From contig NZ_JAUYFF010000002.1 in assembly GCF_030691015.1 (NCBI RefSeq), positions 248,001-312,000 of the forward strand: DNA of 64,000 bases, in the 5' to 3' direction. A program made the position numbers and the translations under genes. How positions within the stretch are numbered: position 1 is the stretch's first letter; every line of letters starts with the position of its first letter. Source of the DNA: Sulfuricurvum sp. (GTDB taxonomy: Bacteria; Campylobacterota; Campylobacteria; Campylobacterales; Sulfurimonadaceae). The notes under the pieces are model-generated. The model ran no database searches. It worked only from the letters and a program-made list of their open reading frames with translations, and had not been told where the DNA came from. Positions 34,740 through 41,331 of the stretch are shown piece after piece.

Positions 34740-36166
34740 CTCTCATCTTTCAACTTTTTGGCACGATCTAGGATCGATGATGCCATGTTGCCGAATATGA
34801 GATGATGGATAGGGACCAGTGAATACCAGTACAATCGTCCTGAGACCCCATCGGGATAAAAATAGGCACTTTGGATCAAGGTGTGCTCTTGTATTTTAAA
34901 CTCCAGCCACGCTTTGCCGGGCAATTTCATTTGAGCGAAAAGGAGAAGCCGTTCATTCTCCACCAGATCGACCACTTTCCAAAAATCGACACTGTCTCCG
35001 ATACGAAGATGGTGTGAATCTCTTCGTCCACGATTGATCCCAGCCCCTCCGAATAGCTTATCGATCACTCCCCGTATTTTCCAGAGCCAGTCGTACCCGA
35101 ACCAGCCCGATTCTCCTCCGATCATGCAAAAACTGCGGTAGACGTTTTGAGGGGGAATATCACCGAAATCGACGACTCTGCGATCGATAAAAATAGCATT
35201 GGCGATGTTATCCGAAGAATCGGATTGTGCAGCACCTGCACCGCTGTCGCTCCATCGGCTGATGACCTGATTGGATTCGATCTCTTCAACCGCATGATGC
35301 ACTGCCTCTTCGAGCGTGTGGGGCGTGATCGTAAAGAGCTCATGGCGCAGTGTATTGGTCGTTACCACTTCACTTTTGAGCCCCTCTATTAAAGAACTGG
35401 CGACCCCGTAGGGTACCGGGGTAAACAGCGTCAGCCAGTAGGAGGAGAGCTTTGGTGTCAGGAGATTAACCGGAATCAGGTACCGTTTCAGCCCCATTCC
35501 CGCCGCCACGCGAAGCATCAAATCGCCATAACTCATCGCCTCTTCACCCAAATCGATCATCCGATTTTCACCCGACTCTAGCTCGAGTGCCGCCACCAGA
35601 TAACGGATGACATCCTCCACCCCGATAGGGGTGATGAGGGTCGATACCCATTTGGGGGTGATCATCACCGGTAATTTTTGGACGAGATTGCGGATGATTT
35701 CAAAACTCGCACTTCCCGAGCCGATAATTACTCCGGCACGAAACCAGATACATTGGAGCCTTTCGGGTGCGGAACTCAGTATCTCCCCCGTCTCGATTCG
35801 GCTCAGCAGATGTTCGCTTCCCGTTTCTTTATCTCCTAGACCGCCCAGATAAATGATCTTTTTGACCTTTTGACGGATACACGCATCGAGAAAATTTTGG
35901 GCGCTTTGACGGTCTAAATCACGAAAATTGGAATGGGTAAGTCCGTGGATGAGATAATAGGCTACGTCTACTCCTTCCAGCGCTGTATCGAGAGTTTCCG
36001 GGGACATTACGTCGGCTTTGACTATTTCGCACTCTTCTTTGGCCGCTGTTGAGAGGCTTTGCGGATTACGTACCATCAAACGGATGGAAATGCCCTCTTT
36101 TTGGATGAGGGCATGTTTCAAGCGTCGTCCGATATATCCGTTTGCCCCTGTGAGTAAAACACGCAT
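34736..36166 (-). CDS. SDR-type NAD(P)-binding protein with DUF2867 C-terminal domain
   Basis: A 476-aa protein. The N-terminal NAD(P)-binding fold starts V-L-L-T-G-A-N-G-Y-I-G-R-R, then atypical-SDR features near Y-Y-L-I-H-G and W-F-R-A-G-V-I-I-G-S-G. From about 310 the DUF2867 domain begins (R-S-F-C-M-I-G-G-E-S-G-W-F-G-Y-D-W-L-W). Such fusions are conserved in many bacteria; some relatives are annotated as NADH-ubiquinone-related NmrA-like proteins but the reaction is not known. It is translationally coupled (4-bp overlap) with the MddA-like gene, so joint volatile-sulfur or lipid work is a guess. Confidence 0.8.
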   Translation of the reverse strand: MRVLLTGANGYIGRRLKHALIQKEGISIRLMVRNPQSLSTAAKEECEIVKADVMSPETLDTALEGVDVAYYLIHGLTHSNFRDLDRQSAQNFLDACIRQKVKKIIYLGGLGDKETGSEHLLSRIETGEILSSAPERLQCIWFRAGVIIGSGSASFEIIRNLVQKLPVMITPKWVSTLITPIGVEDVIRYLVAALELESGENRMIDLGEEAMSYGDLMLRVAAGMGLKRYLIPVNLLTPKLSSYWLTLFTPVPYGVASSLIEGLKSEVVTTNTLRHELFTITPHTLEEAVHHAVEEIESNQVISRWSDSGAGAAQSDSSDNIANAIFIDRRVVDFGDIPPQNVYRSFCMIGGESGWFGYDWLWKIRGVIDKLFGGAGINRGRRDSHHLRIGDSVDFWKVVDLVENERLLLFAQMKLPGKAWLEFKIQEHTLIQSAYFYPDGVSGRLYWYSLVPIHHLIFGNMASSILDRAKKLKDER

Positions 36167-36278
36167 CTATTCCCCTTTAGCCTAAAGCTTATACTGGATT
36201 CTACAGCGTTTTACGTAAGAAATAGTTATTGGATGATGAAGTGTTTGTCGGTGCGGGAAAGATAATCAGAGAGAAAGA

Positions 36279-36632
36279 CTATAAACTAAAATAATAAAGG
36301 GTCTTTCCGCACTCCGTACAATAAATTTCTCTCTGAAACATTTCGTTTTTCAGTGGTCGGACATCGAGAGAATTGACTTCGCATGTGGAACAGGTAATAA
36401 CGTCGCCTTGAACATTCGAGGGATAGGTATCTTTATACCATTCGTACGTTTTTTTCTCAAAATCCACGGGTCGTTTGAATCTATTTTTCAAGAACATGAG
36501 GGGGAGAACAATGAGTAACCCTCCGCTCAAGAAGAAAAAGAGGCTGAATTGTGAGAGGAGTGAAAAAAGCATGACACCTGCACCGAGGGGCATACACATC
36601 GTACCGATTATGGTTGATATTTTGTTTTCCAT
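36279..36632 (-). CDS. Two-TM protein with C-terminal zinc ribbon
   Basis: A 117-aa protein: two adjacent hydrophobic segments (about 8-30 and 32-48, separated by S-G-G) followed by a soluble tail with C-S-T-C near 82-85 and C-T-E-C near 105-108. The two CxxC pairs, about 20 residues apart, look like a zinc ribbon or rubredoxin-like knuckle facing the cytoplasm. No family was recognised. It is monocistronic with its own leader; 110 bp separate its stop from the next gene on the same strand. Confidence 0.6.
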   Translation of the reverse strand: MENKISTIIGTMCMPLGAGVMLFSLLSQFSLFFFLSGGLLIVLPLMFLKNRFKRPVDFEKKTYEWYKDTYPSNVQGDVITCSTCEVNSLDVRPLKNEMFQREIYCTECGKTLYYFSL

Positions 36633-36848
36633 AGCATTGCCTTTGTCTAAATATTAAACAGCCATATATAACAATAAATATTAAATATAATGACGCACTT
36701 TAACTTATTTTTGTTTTAATATTTATAGTTAATATTTGTTTGTGAATGATTTTAATTACAAAAGAGAGGTAGGGTGTATTGTGGAGGGGCAGATACTAAA
36801 GCTTAATAATTGATAGGGAAGAAATAAAGTAGTTTCTCCCCCTTTATA

Positions 36849-37004
36849 TTATTCCGTTTTCGTTTTGACGGATGTTGCCCCTTCGTTTACTTCACCTTTA
36901 GTCCAAGTGGTTGCATTGGAGGTATCTTCTTTCATCCCTTTCCAAGTAGCAGAGCATCCTGTGCAGAGTAGTAATAGGGTAGCGATAAGTAGTGAGCGTT
37001 TCAT
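36849..37004 (-). CDS. Entericidin-like small lipoprotein
   Basis: A 51-aa protein read directly: AAGGATCACC then ATG at 37002-37004, stop 36849-36851. L-L-L-L-C-T-G-C is a lipobox (Cys17), followed by a polar A-T-W-K-G-M-K-E-D-T tail. Small lipoproteins with a G-C-x-T-W-x-G-x-x-x-D pattern are the entericidin A/B family, associated with envelope stress and toxin-antidote behaviour in enterics; here the role is open. TACAAT 20 bases before the ribosome site is a possible -10. Flanked by AT-rich gene-free stretches on both sides. Confidence 0.75.
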   Translation of the reverse strand: MKRSLLIATLLLLCTGCSATWKGMKEDTSNATTWTKGEVNEGATSVKTKTE

Positions 37005-37106
37005 GGTGATCCTTTTTATTCGAATGAATTTAAATCATTGTATCATTTAAAATAACGTATAATGTTAATTAATGTAATTAAAAGTGATAAGAAAGAATTT
37101 GCTAGT

Positions 37107-37586
37107 TTAATGGAGGGTAAATTTCTGTCTCGTGACTCTTCCCCAATAGGGATCATCGTAGCTCTCTTCGGTATATTTTGTCTCGTTAAAAGAGTTTATT
37201 GTTTTACGCCAAAACGCGGTGGCGTATTCAGCACCTTGAATCTGTTTAATCTCCCAATCTCCGAGATAGTTTTGCCAGATGGCGTGGGCAAACTCCATTC
37301 CGATACTGTTTTTTCGAAAATAGGGAACAACGTAAAACTCGCACACCTCATAGCTATGAGCTTCTTTACATTTGATCGCGGCGATTCCTGCGGGAGTATC
37401 ATCAATTAGAAGCAGGAAACCTAGTGTATCGCCATCTAGTTGGGTATCGAGTTCGAACAGCCCCGAACCATTCGGTTTCTTACCCGTGATAGGCGAAAAC
37501 TCAGCCTCGTAGCATTGCACGAGGTTGTGATAGATAGGGGAATTGGTTTCGGTAATGGGGGTGATTTTCATGGGATTTCCCCTCAT
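37107..37586 (-). CDS. GNAT-like acetyltransferase
   Basis: A 159-aa protein from the ATG at 37586, which has AAAGGAGCAGAT before it; the ATG at 37571 is a possible second start. V-C-E-F-Y-V-V-P-Y-F-R-K-N-S-I-G-M-E-F-A near 90-108 matches the acetyl-CoA binding region of GNAT enzymes (the R/Q-x-x-G-x-G/A site is shortened here to R-K-N-S-I-G), and the C-terminal W-G-R-V-T-R-Q-K-F is typical of short N-acetyltransferases. Substrate is unknown. Upstream by 26 bp on the same strand is the beta-flower-like gene. A 30-bp part of its 5' end is repeated at 39656-39685. Confidence 0.7.
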   Translation of the reverse strand: MRGNPMKITPITETNSPIYHNLVQCYEAEFSPITGKKPNGSGLFELDTQLDGDTLGFLLLIDDTPAGIAAIKCKEAHSYEVCEFYVVPYFRKNSIGMEFAHAIWQNYLGDWEIKQIQGAEYATAFWRKTINSFNETKYTEESYDDPYWGRVTRQKFTLH

Positions 37587-37612
37587 ATCTGCTCCTTTGC
37601 TCCAATAGTTTT

Positions 37613-37966
37613 TTATCCGTCTAAAAAGGCTTCCCATTTCAACGGATTCCAATAAGACGATGCGAGGGAAACTTGAGACGGTATATTCGGAATAGGAATA
37701 GTCGGAGGGATTGCGAGTATCGGCGGAGCAGGTGTGATTCCGGGGATCGGAAGCATCGGATCGCTGGAAGCTGCATCCATGAATGCTATGCATAGTCCTC
37801 TTTTATCACGAACGATCCCTTTATAAATAATTCCAAGATGTTGAGCGTCAAAGGTGAAGATATTATTATCACGGATGAATGCTCTGTAGCAATTTTTACG
37901 GTCATAAATGACACCATTATAAAGCCATCCTATGGTTCGTCCATGTCGGTTAAATATAGGTTCCAT
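37613..37966 (-). CDS. 4-fold beta-flower-like small protein
   Basis: A 117-aa protein with repeated W-L-Y-N-G-V-I-Y-D-R-K-N-C-Y-R-A-F and G-I-I-Y-K-G-I-V-R-D-K-R-G units in its first half, the pattern of the small proteins named '4-fold beta flower' (short beta blades, G-R-T-I-G-W-L at the start). The second half is a Pro-Ile-rich linker (P-I-P-G-I-T-P-A-P-P-I) and a W-N-P-L-K-W-E-A-F-L-D end. No catalytic motif is seen. It lies upstream of the GNAT-like gene on the same strand and is probably co-transcribed. Functions of this family are not established. Confidence 0.55.
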   Translation of the reverse strand: MEPIFNRHGRTIGWLYNGVIYDRKNCYRAFIRDNNIFTFDAQHLGIIYKGIVRDKRGLCIAFMDAASSDPMLPIPGITPAPPILAIPPTIPIPNIPSQVSLASSYWNPLKWEAFLDG

Positions 37967-38121
37967 CGCTGTTGCTCCTTACACCGGATTTTCAGGGGGA
38001 TTAATTGTAGCAAATATTTTTAAAAAGTGAAATAGTATTTAGTATTTTTAAACATTGATTATTTGTAGCTTTGCCTTTGAACGCATATTGCATAGTTAAT
38101 AAAAAATCCGAGGAGCGATGG

Positions 38122-38511
38122 ATGGCTGTTCTAATCACCGATTCTTGTATAAACTGCGATGCCTGTATCGAGGAGTGTCCCGCGACGGCGATCGTCAGTG
38201 GCTCTGAATCACCGTTAAGTGATGGTGAGTACACCTATGTCAAGCCCGAAAAATGTATCGAATGCGTCGATTCGGCAGTACCGAAATGTGCCGATGTGTG
38301 TCCTACCGAGGGGTGCATCGTGTGGGATATGCCCTATACGCCTGAATACAACGACCATTTTGTCCAAAGCGGCGAGTATGTGATCCGTGTCCATAAGTCC
38401 AAAGGGTTGATGTCTCCCGAAGTGAGTCCGATGCCGTGGCGGGAGAGTATCAGCATGGAGCAAAGAGAAGCGCGTGTGAGTGTCGGGGAGACGTTGAAGC
38501 TATATAATTAG
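38122..38511 (+). CDS. 2[4Fe-4S] ferredoxin with C-terminal extension
   Basis: A 129-aa protein from the ATG at 38122, which has CCGAGGAG before it. The first cluster box is C-I-N-C-D-A-C-I-E-E-C-P near 9-20; the second is C-I-E-C-V ... C-A-D-V-C-P near 45-60, with the wider spacing (insert between second and third Cys) of the YfhL / Allochromatium-type ferredoxins. The 65-residue C-terminal extension is longer than in YfhL. It probably serves low-potential electron transfer, perhaps for the KorAB-type enzyme. A monocistronic gene. Confidence 0.88.
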   Translation: MAVLITDSCINCDACIEECPATAIVSGSESPLSDGEYTYVKPEKCIECVDSAVPKCADVCPTEGCIVWDMPYTPEYNDHFVQSGEYVIRVHKSKGLMSPEVSPMPWRESISMEQREARVSVGETLKLYN

Positions 38512-38540
38512 TGTCTCAGGTTATAGTTATCAGCTGATGG

Positions 38541-38774
38541 TTAATCTCGTTGTTTGATTTCACGCAACATGGATTTGATCTCTTCAAGTTCTTGATGGAT
38601 ACGAAGAGAAGAAACACTTGATTTGTATGCCATTATGATCAATTTAACCGAAACCAAAAATACACCCGCTTCCAATAAAAGATCGTGGGTGAATCCTGTA
38701 AAAAACAGGGCTATTGTAAAAAGAACAAAAGTGATTAAAATAACAAGTAAAGACCCTATATCAAAATGTTTCAT
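38541..38774 (-). CDS. Small two-helix membrane protein with charged C-terminus
   Basis: A 77-aa protein: hydrophobic helices at about 9-28 and 31-50 (L-L-V-I-L-I-T-F-V-L-F and A-G-V-F-L-V-S-V-K-L), then a charged tail I-H-Q-E-L-E-E-I-K-S-M-L-R-E-I that should form a short coiled coil. No family was recognised. The ribosome site GGAAAAAA is weak but present. The coding sense is supported by the clean amphipathic tail. Confidence 0.55.
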   Translation of the reverse strand: MKHFDIGSLLVILITFVLFTIALFFTGFTHDLLLEAGVFLVSVKLIIMAYKSSVSSLRIHQELEEIKSMLREIKQRD

Positions 38775-38818
38775 TTTTTTCCTTTTTCATACTTCGTCCA
38801 ATGATGAGATATTGTAGC

Positions 38819-39161
38819 ATAAGTACGAATATGTCCTTTTCTTTTTCATAAGAAAAGAACGAAAAGAAAATCGCCTTGCGACAAATCGCTGGCGGTACGT
38901 TTCGCCCTATGGCGAACGACCTTGCTCTGGGTAGTGTCGCAAGGCATGAAACTATTTAAAATATCCCCGTGATCCAACACCTAGAGCCGTTCCGAAGGCA
39001 GTAGTGCCGAGAGGAACGAGCGTTCTTGGATCGCGGTATGCTCTTTTGCTACTTTTCGGCTAAACAGAAAAGTAGAGAGTTGTTTTGAAATGTGGGGTGA
39101 GGGTAGGGGAATAGAAAGTGAAGATTAAATACCTGACCCCTAGTCTTTTAAGAAATAGTTT
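38819..39161. other. Noncoding stretch with four nested or stacked inverted repeats
   Basis: No gene is seen in this stretch. It holds: TTTTCTTTT/AAAAGAAAA (38837-38845, 38862-38870); an 11-bp perfect pair GCCTTGCGACA/TGTCGCAAGGC (38873-38883, 38935-38945) enclosing TTCGCC-CTAT-GGCGAA (38901-38916); CCGTGATCCAA/TTGGATCGCGG (38967-38977, 39026-39036) enclosing CGTTCC/GGAACG and GGCA/TGCC; and CTACTTTTC/GAAAAGTAG (39049-39057, 39067-39075). The density of exact arms is far above chance. It could be a structured RNA, a decayed insertion, or a dispersed repeat. First copy of the 50-bp repeat is at its end. Confidence 0.6.
39095..39144 (-). repeat. Dispersed repeat, copy A
   Basis: About 50 bp that match 39768-39818 with three mismatches and one inserted base. 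On the minus strand it begins with GGGGTCAGG, a G-rich motif seen in REP-like intergenic elements. No transposase is nearby. Confidence 0.65.
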
Positions 39162-39578
39162 TTAAAGATGCATATATTGTGAGAGAATAATGATCAACAC
39201 GACGAGTACAAAAGGGAGAGTATGGGTTTTAAATACCCACGGATTGATTCCAAACACTTTTTGATTGAATCCGCGCACTCCTAACCACAAACCGAAAAGA
39301 GCCTTGATTAGCAGAAGGGTTTGAAAAGAGCTTAGCCCCTCAGGTGTTATCTCACCGAAAACTTGGCTGATGAGATAGATTCCACTCCCTACAGCGGTGA
39401 ATAGAGCGTAGGGTACAACTTTCCGCACATGCATCATGATCGCTTCACGGGCGCGCGTGTGCTCATCTGTAGTAAGGGTTTGTGTCATCTTCGAGAGGAA
39501 AAGATAATCGACGAATAAAAATCCGCCATACACGAACGCCGACAGTAAATGAAGGGTGTGAACAGTTGTGTAAATGAT
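39162..39578 (-). CDS. CopD/DUF2269-like membrane protein with non-ATG start candidate
   Basis: A four-helix membrane protein. From GTG at 39533 it has 123 aa, but that cuts off the first helix. The frame continues upstream with Y-T-T-V-H-T-L-H-L-L-S-A-F-V-Y-G-G-F, a typical first helix, and no ATG, GTG or TTG; the next likely start is ATC at 39578 (or ATT at 39575), with AAAGG 7-8 bases before. The 138-aa form has H-T-L-H-L-L-S and helices resembling CopD or DUF2269-type proteins, which often carry haem or copper. Function is unclear. If the GTG start is used the protein would be truncated. Confidence 0.5.
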   Translation of the reverse strand: MIYTTVHTLHLLSAFVYGGFLFVDYLFLSKMTQTLTTDEHTRAREAIMMHVRKVVPYALFTAVGSGIYLISQVFGEITPEGLSSFQTLLLIKALFGLWLGVRGFNQKVFGINPWVFKTHTLPFVLVVLIIILSQYMHL

Positions 39579-39607
39579 GGGAAAGCCTTTAAAAAAATGA
39601 TGGGGAA

Positions 39608-39679
39608 TTATACGGGGGATGAGAGGGAAAGGTATTGATCGAAATCAAGAAAAAGTTCGGTTACGGGGGTGATTTTCAT
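39608..39679 (-). pseudogene. 5' remnant of a GNAT-like gene
   Basis: From the ATG at 39677-39679 the first eight codons (M-K-I-T-P-V-T-E) match the inner start of the GNAT-like protein, after which similarity ends and a stop follows at 39608. At DNA level 28 of 30 bases match 37548-37577. It appears to be a leftover of duplication or recombination, not a functional gene. Confidence 0.45.
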
Positions 39680-39767
39680 GGGATTAAATGGTACTTTTTT
39701 TGGGTGAATTGTAGCAGAACTATAGCTTTGGAACGAGTAAAAAAGTAGCCTGTCCCCTCTTTTCAGG

Positions 39768-39818
39768 GTGAGGGAAGGGAAATAGAAAGTGAAGATTGAA
39801 TACCTGACCCCCTAGTTT
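39768..39818 (-). repeat. Dispersed repeat, copy B
   Basis: The second copy of the element at 39095-39144. Just before it (39741-39768) are GTAGCCTGTCCCC and related G-rich motifs on the complementary strand (GGGGACAGGCTAC), of the same style as GGGGTCAGG. The stretch 39579-39835 otherwise has no gene except the GNAT remnant. Confidence 0.65.
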
Positions 39819-39835
39819 TCTGGAATGAATAGATT

Positions 39836-40273
39836 TTATTTTGAGAGTTTCTCTACATTTTGATCAAACAGTTTAGTAAAAATTTGACTTTTATCAGCAT
39901 ATAGTTTTTGACCAAGATCTCTTTCGTCTTCTAAGGTTTGATTGTATGCATCTATGCAGATATTTTGTCGATCAGTGGAAGAACGCCCAAATAATTTTTT
40001 ATTTTGCATAATACAGTTTGTTAATATAGTAAATTCTTCTCTTGTTGAATAACGATCTTTTTTGAATGTATAATATAAAAAGCTTATTACAATTCCACCT
40101 AGAATGATTCCCAAAATAATACTTTTTGTTGTTGAAATACTTAAGAATGGTTTTTTAATATATTTTTTTTCAGTTAGGATTTCTCCACATTGTTTACAGT
40201 TTAGTTGTGTAGATAGATTGACAGTATTTTCTTTATTACATTTTGGGCAAGAGAGTTCTAATTTATCGTTCAT
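39836..40273 (-). CDS. Zinc-ribbon protein with one TM helix
   Basis: A 145-aa protein in an AT-rich stretch. C-P-K-C near 9-12 and C-K-Q-C near 26-29 form a zinc ribbon, I-I-L-G-I-I-L-G-G-I-V-I-S-F-L is a TM helix near 52-68, and the rest is a charged helical domain with T-N-C-I-M and N-I-C-I-D. No family was recognised. Base composition is markedly lower in GC than in the neighbouring htpG, suggesting recent acquisition with the next gene. Confidence 0.6.
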   Translation of the reverse strand: MNDKLELSCPKCNKENTVNLSTQLNCKQCGEILTEKKYIKKPFLSISTTKSIILGIILGGIVISFLYYTFKKDRYSTREEFTILTNCIMQNKKLFGRSSTDRQNICIDAYNQTLEDERDLGQKLYADKSQIFTKLFDQNVEKLSK

Positions 40274-40321
40274 TTGTATCCTTATTATTTTGATTTATTT
40301 CATATTCCGAATTTGGGCTTA

Positions 40322-41209
40322 TTAGCCTTTTTTCATTAAAGATGATAGTGCTTTTGTAAGTTCAGCTTCATCTTTTAAAGCCTGTGCAAGTCTTTCAGAT
40401 AATTCACCTAGGACAATTCGTACACTACTCGCCATTTCAAGACATTGTTCATCAGATAAGGCATGAACACCTTCGCTTAATGCACTATGTAAAAGTTTAA
40501 TTGGACTATGGCCATTGATGAGTAAACTTTCAGGAATTGCACCTTTAGCCATGTCTAATGCTGTAGTGAACTGTGTTTCTTCGACAGCTTTCTGTAATAT
40601 TTCAACATTTGATTTTGAAGTACCAATTTTATTTGCGACTTTTATAATTTCTCCTAGAATTCTATTTTTTTGGTTTTCTACCACTCTTCTATAGTATATA
40701 AAAGCTCCTACACCTAACCCCTGATTTTCACAACGTCTCCCTTTGAGAAATTCATCCCTATCTGGGCCAATTAGTTTCATAAGTTTAGAAGGAGTAGGCG
40801 GCCCATATGTTGGCATTTCACCAAATTTATAGCATTCGCCTTTTGTTTTGCCTTCTTCCATAACTGAAGCAGCAAGAGAAAATGTCTTCTCTATTTTTTG
40901 GCAATTTGAGCAAAGGTAAGTGAGATAGAAAAAGTGATAGCCACTCAGACTTATTTCTATAGAATCAGCTGTTACACATCTGAAAAAACGTATGCCATTA
41001 CAACGTTCATCTTCACAATGTAATTGTATTTCAGGTTTTTTTATTTCATACTCGCATGCAAAACTTGGACCAGAAACTTTAACTAAATTAGAAATGTAAA
41101 TAAGTTGGTTAGGTGGAGTGCTTTCTAAAAAATCTGAAAATGTTTGATACTCAATTTCTTCTTTTACTTCTTCGTTTTTATTAGACAAAATCTTTCCCTT
41201 TAATGCCAT
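40322..41209 (-). CDS. AT-rich protein of unknown function with cysteine motifs
   Basis: A 295-aa protein, unrecognised. Cysteines lie in H-C-E-D-E-R-C and L-C-S-N-C-Q-K near 70-110, a possible metal site. Residues 165-295 are helical (R-R-V-V-E-N-Q-K-N-R, then L-G-E-L-S-E-R-L-A-Q-A-L-K-D) and recall DUF4145-like or HEPN-like proteins, but this is a weak impression. The gene is AT-rich like its neighbour and unlike htpG, and a 17-bp palindrome lies just before its start. A defence role is possible for such a profile; not shown. Confidence 0.5.
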   Translation of the reverse strand: MALKGKILSNKNEEVKEEIEYQTFSDFLESTPPNQLIYISNLVKVSGPSFACEYEIKKPEIQLHCEDERCNGIRFFRCVTADSIEISLSGYHFFYLTYLCSNCQKIEKTFSLAASVMEEGKTKGECYKFGEMPTYGPPTPSKLMKLIGPDRDEFLKGRRCENQGLGVGAFIYYRRVVENQKNRILGEIIKVANKIGTSKSNVEILQKAVEETQFTTALDMAKGAIPESLLINGHSPIKLLHSALSEGVHALSDEQCLEMASSVRIVLGELSERLAQALKDEAELTKALSSLMKKG

Positions 41210-41211
41210 CG

Positions 41212-41228
41212 GCTAATTATTAATTAGC
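41212..41228 (-). promoter_or_regulatory. Palindrome before the AT-rich unknown gene
   Basis: GCTAATT (41212-41218), ATT, AATTAGC (41222-41228): a perfect 7-bp-arm palindrome 2 bp from the start at 41209. It overlaps the ribosome site and so could be an operator for autorepression. Confidence 0.4.
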
Positions 41229-41290
41229 ACACATTTTAGCAGGAAATTATATTGAAATAAATAATAAAAAATAAAATTGATTTGGAAATT

Positions 41291-41308
41291 TTCCCGCAAT
41301 AGCGGGAA
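41291..41308 (-). terminator. Hairpin after htpG
   Basis: TTCCCGC (41291-41297), loop AATA, GCGGGAA (41302-41308), a 7-bp perfect stem 24 bases after the htpG stop. A T-rich stretch lies between stop and stem, and an A/T run follows it. Confidence 0.5.
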
Positions 41309-41331
41309 TTTGAAGTAGAAAAAAAGAAGTC

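Noticed and set aside
38819-39161. Retron or group II intron as explanation of the hairpin-rich stretch
   Set aside because: No reverse transcriptase gene or intron domain V-like motif was seen on either strand nearby.
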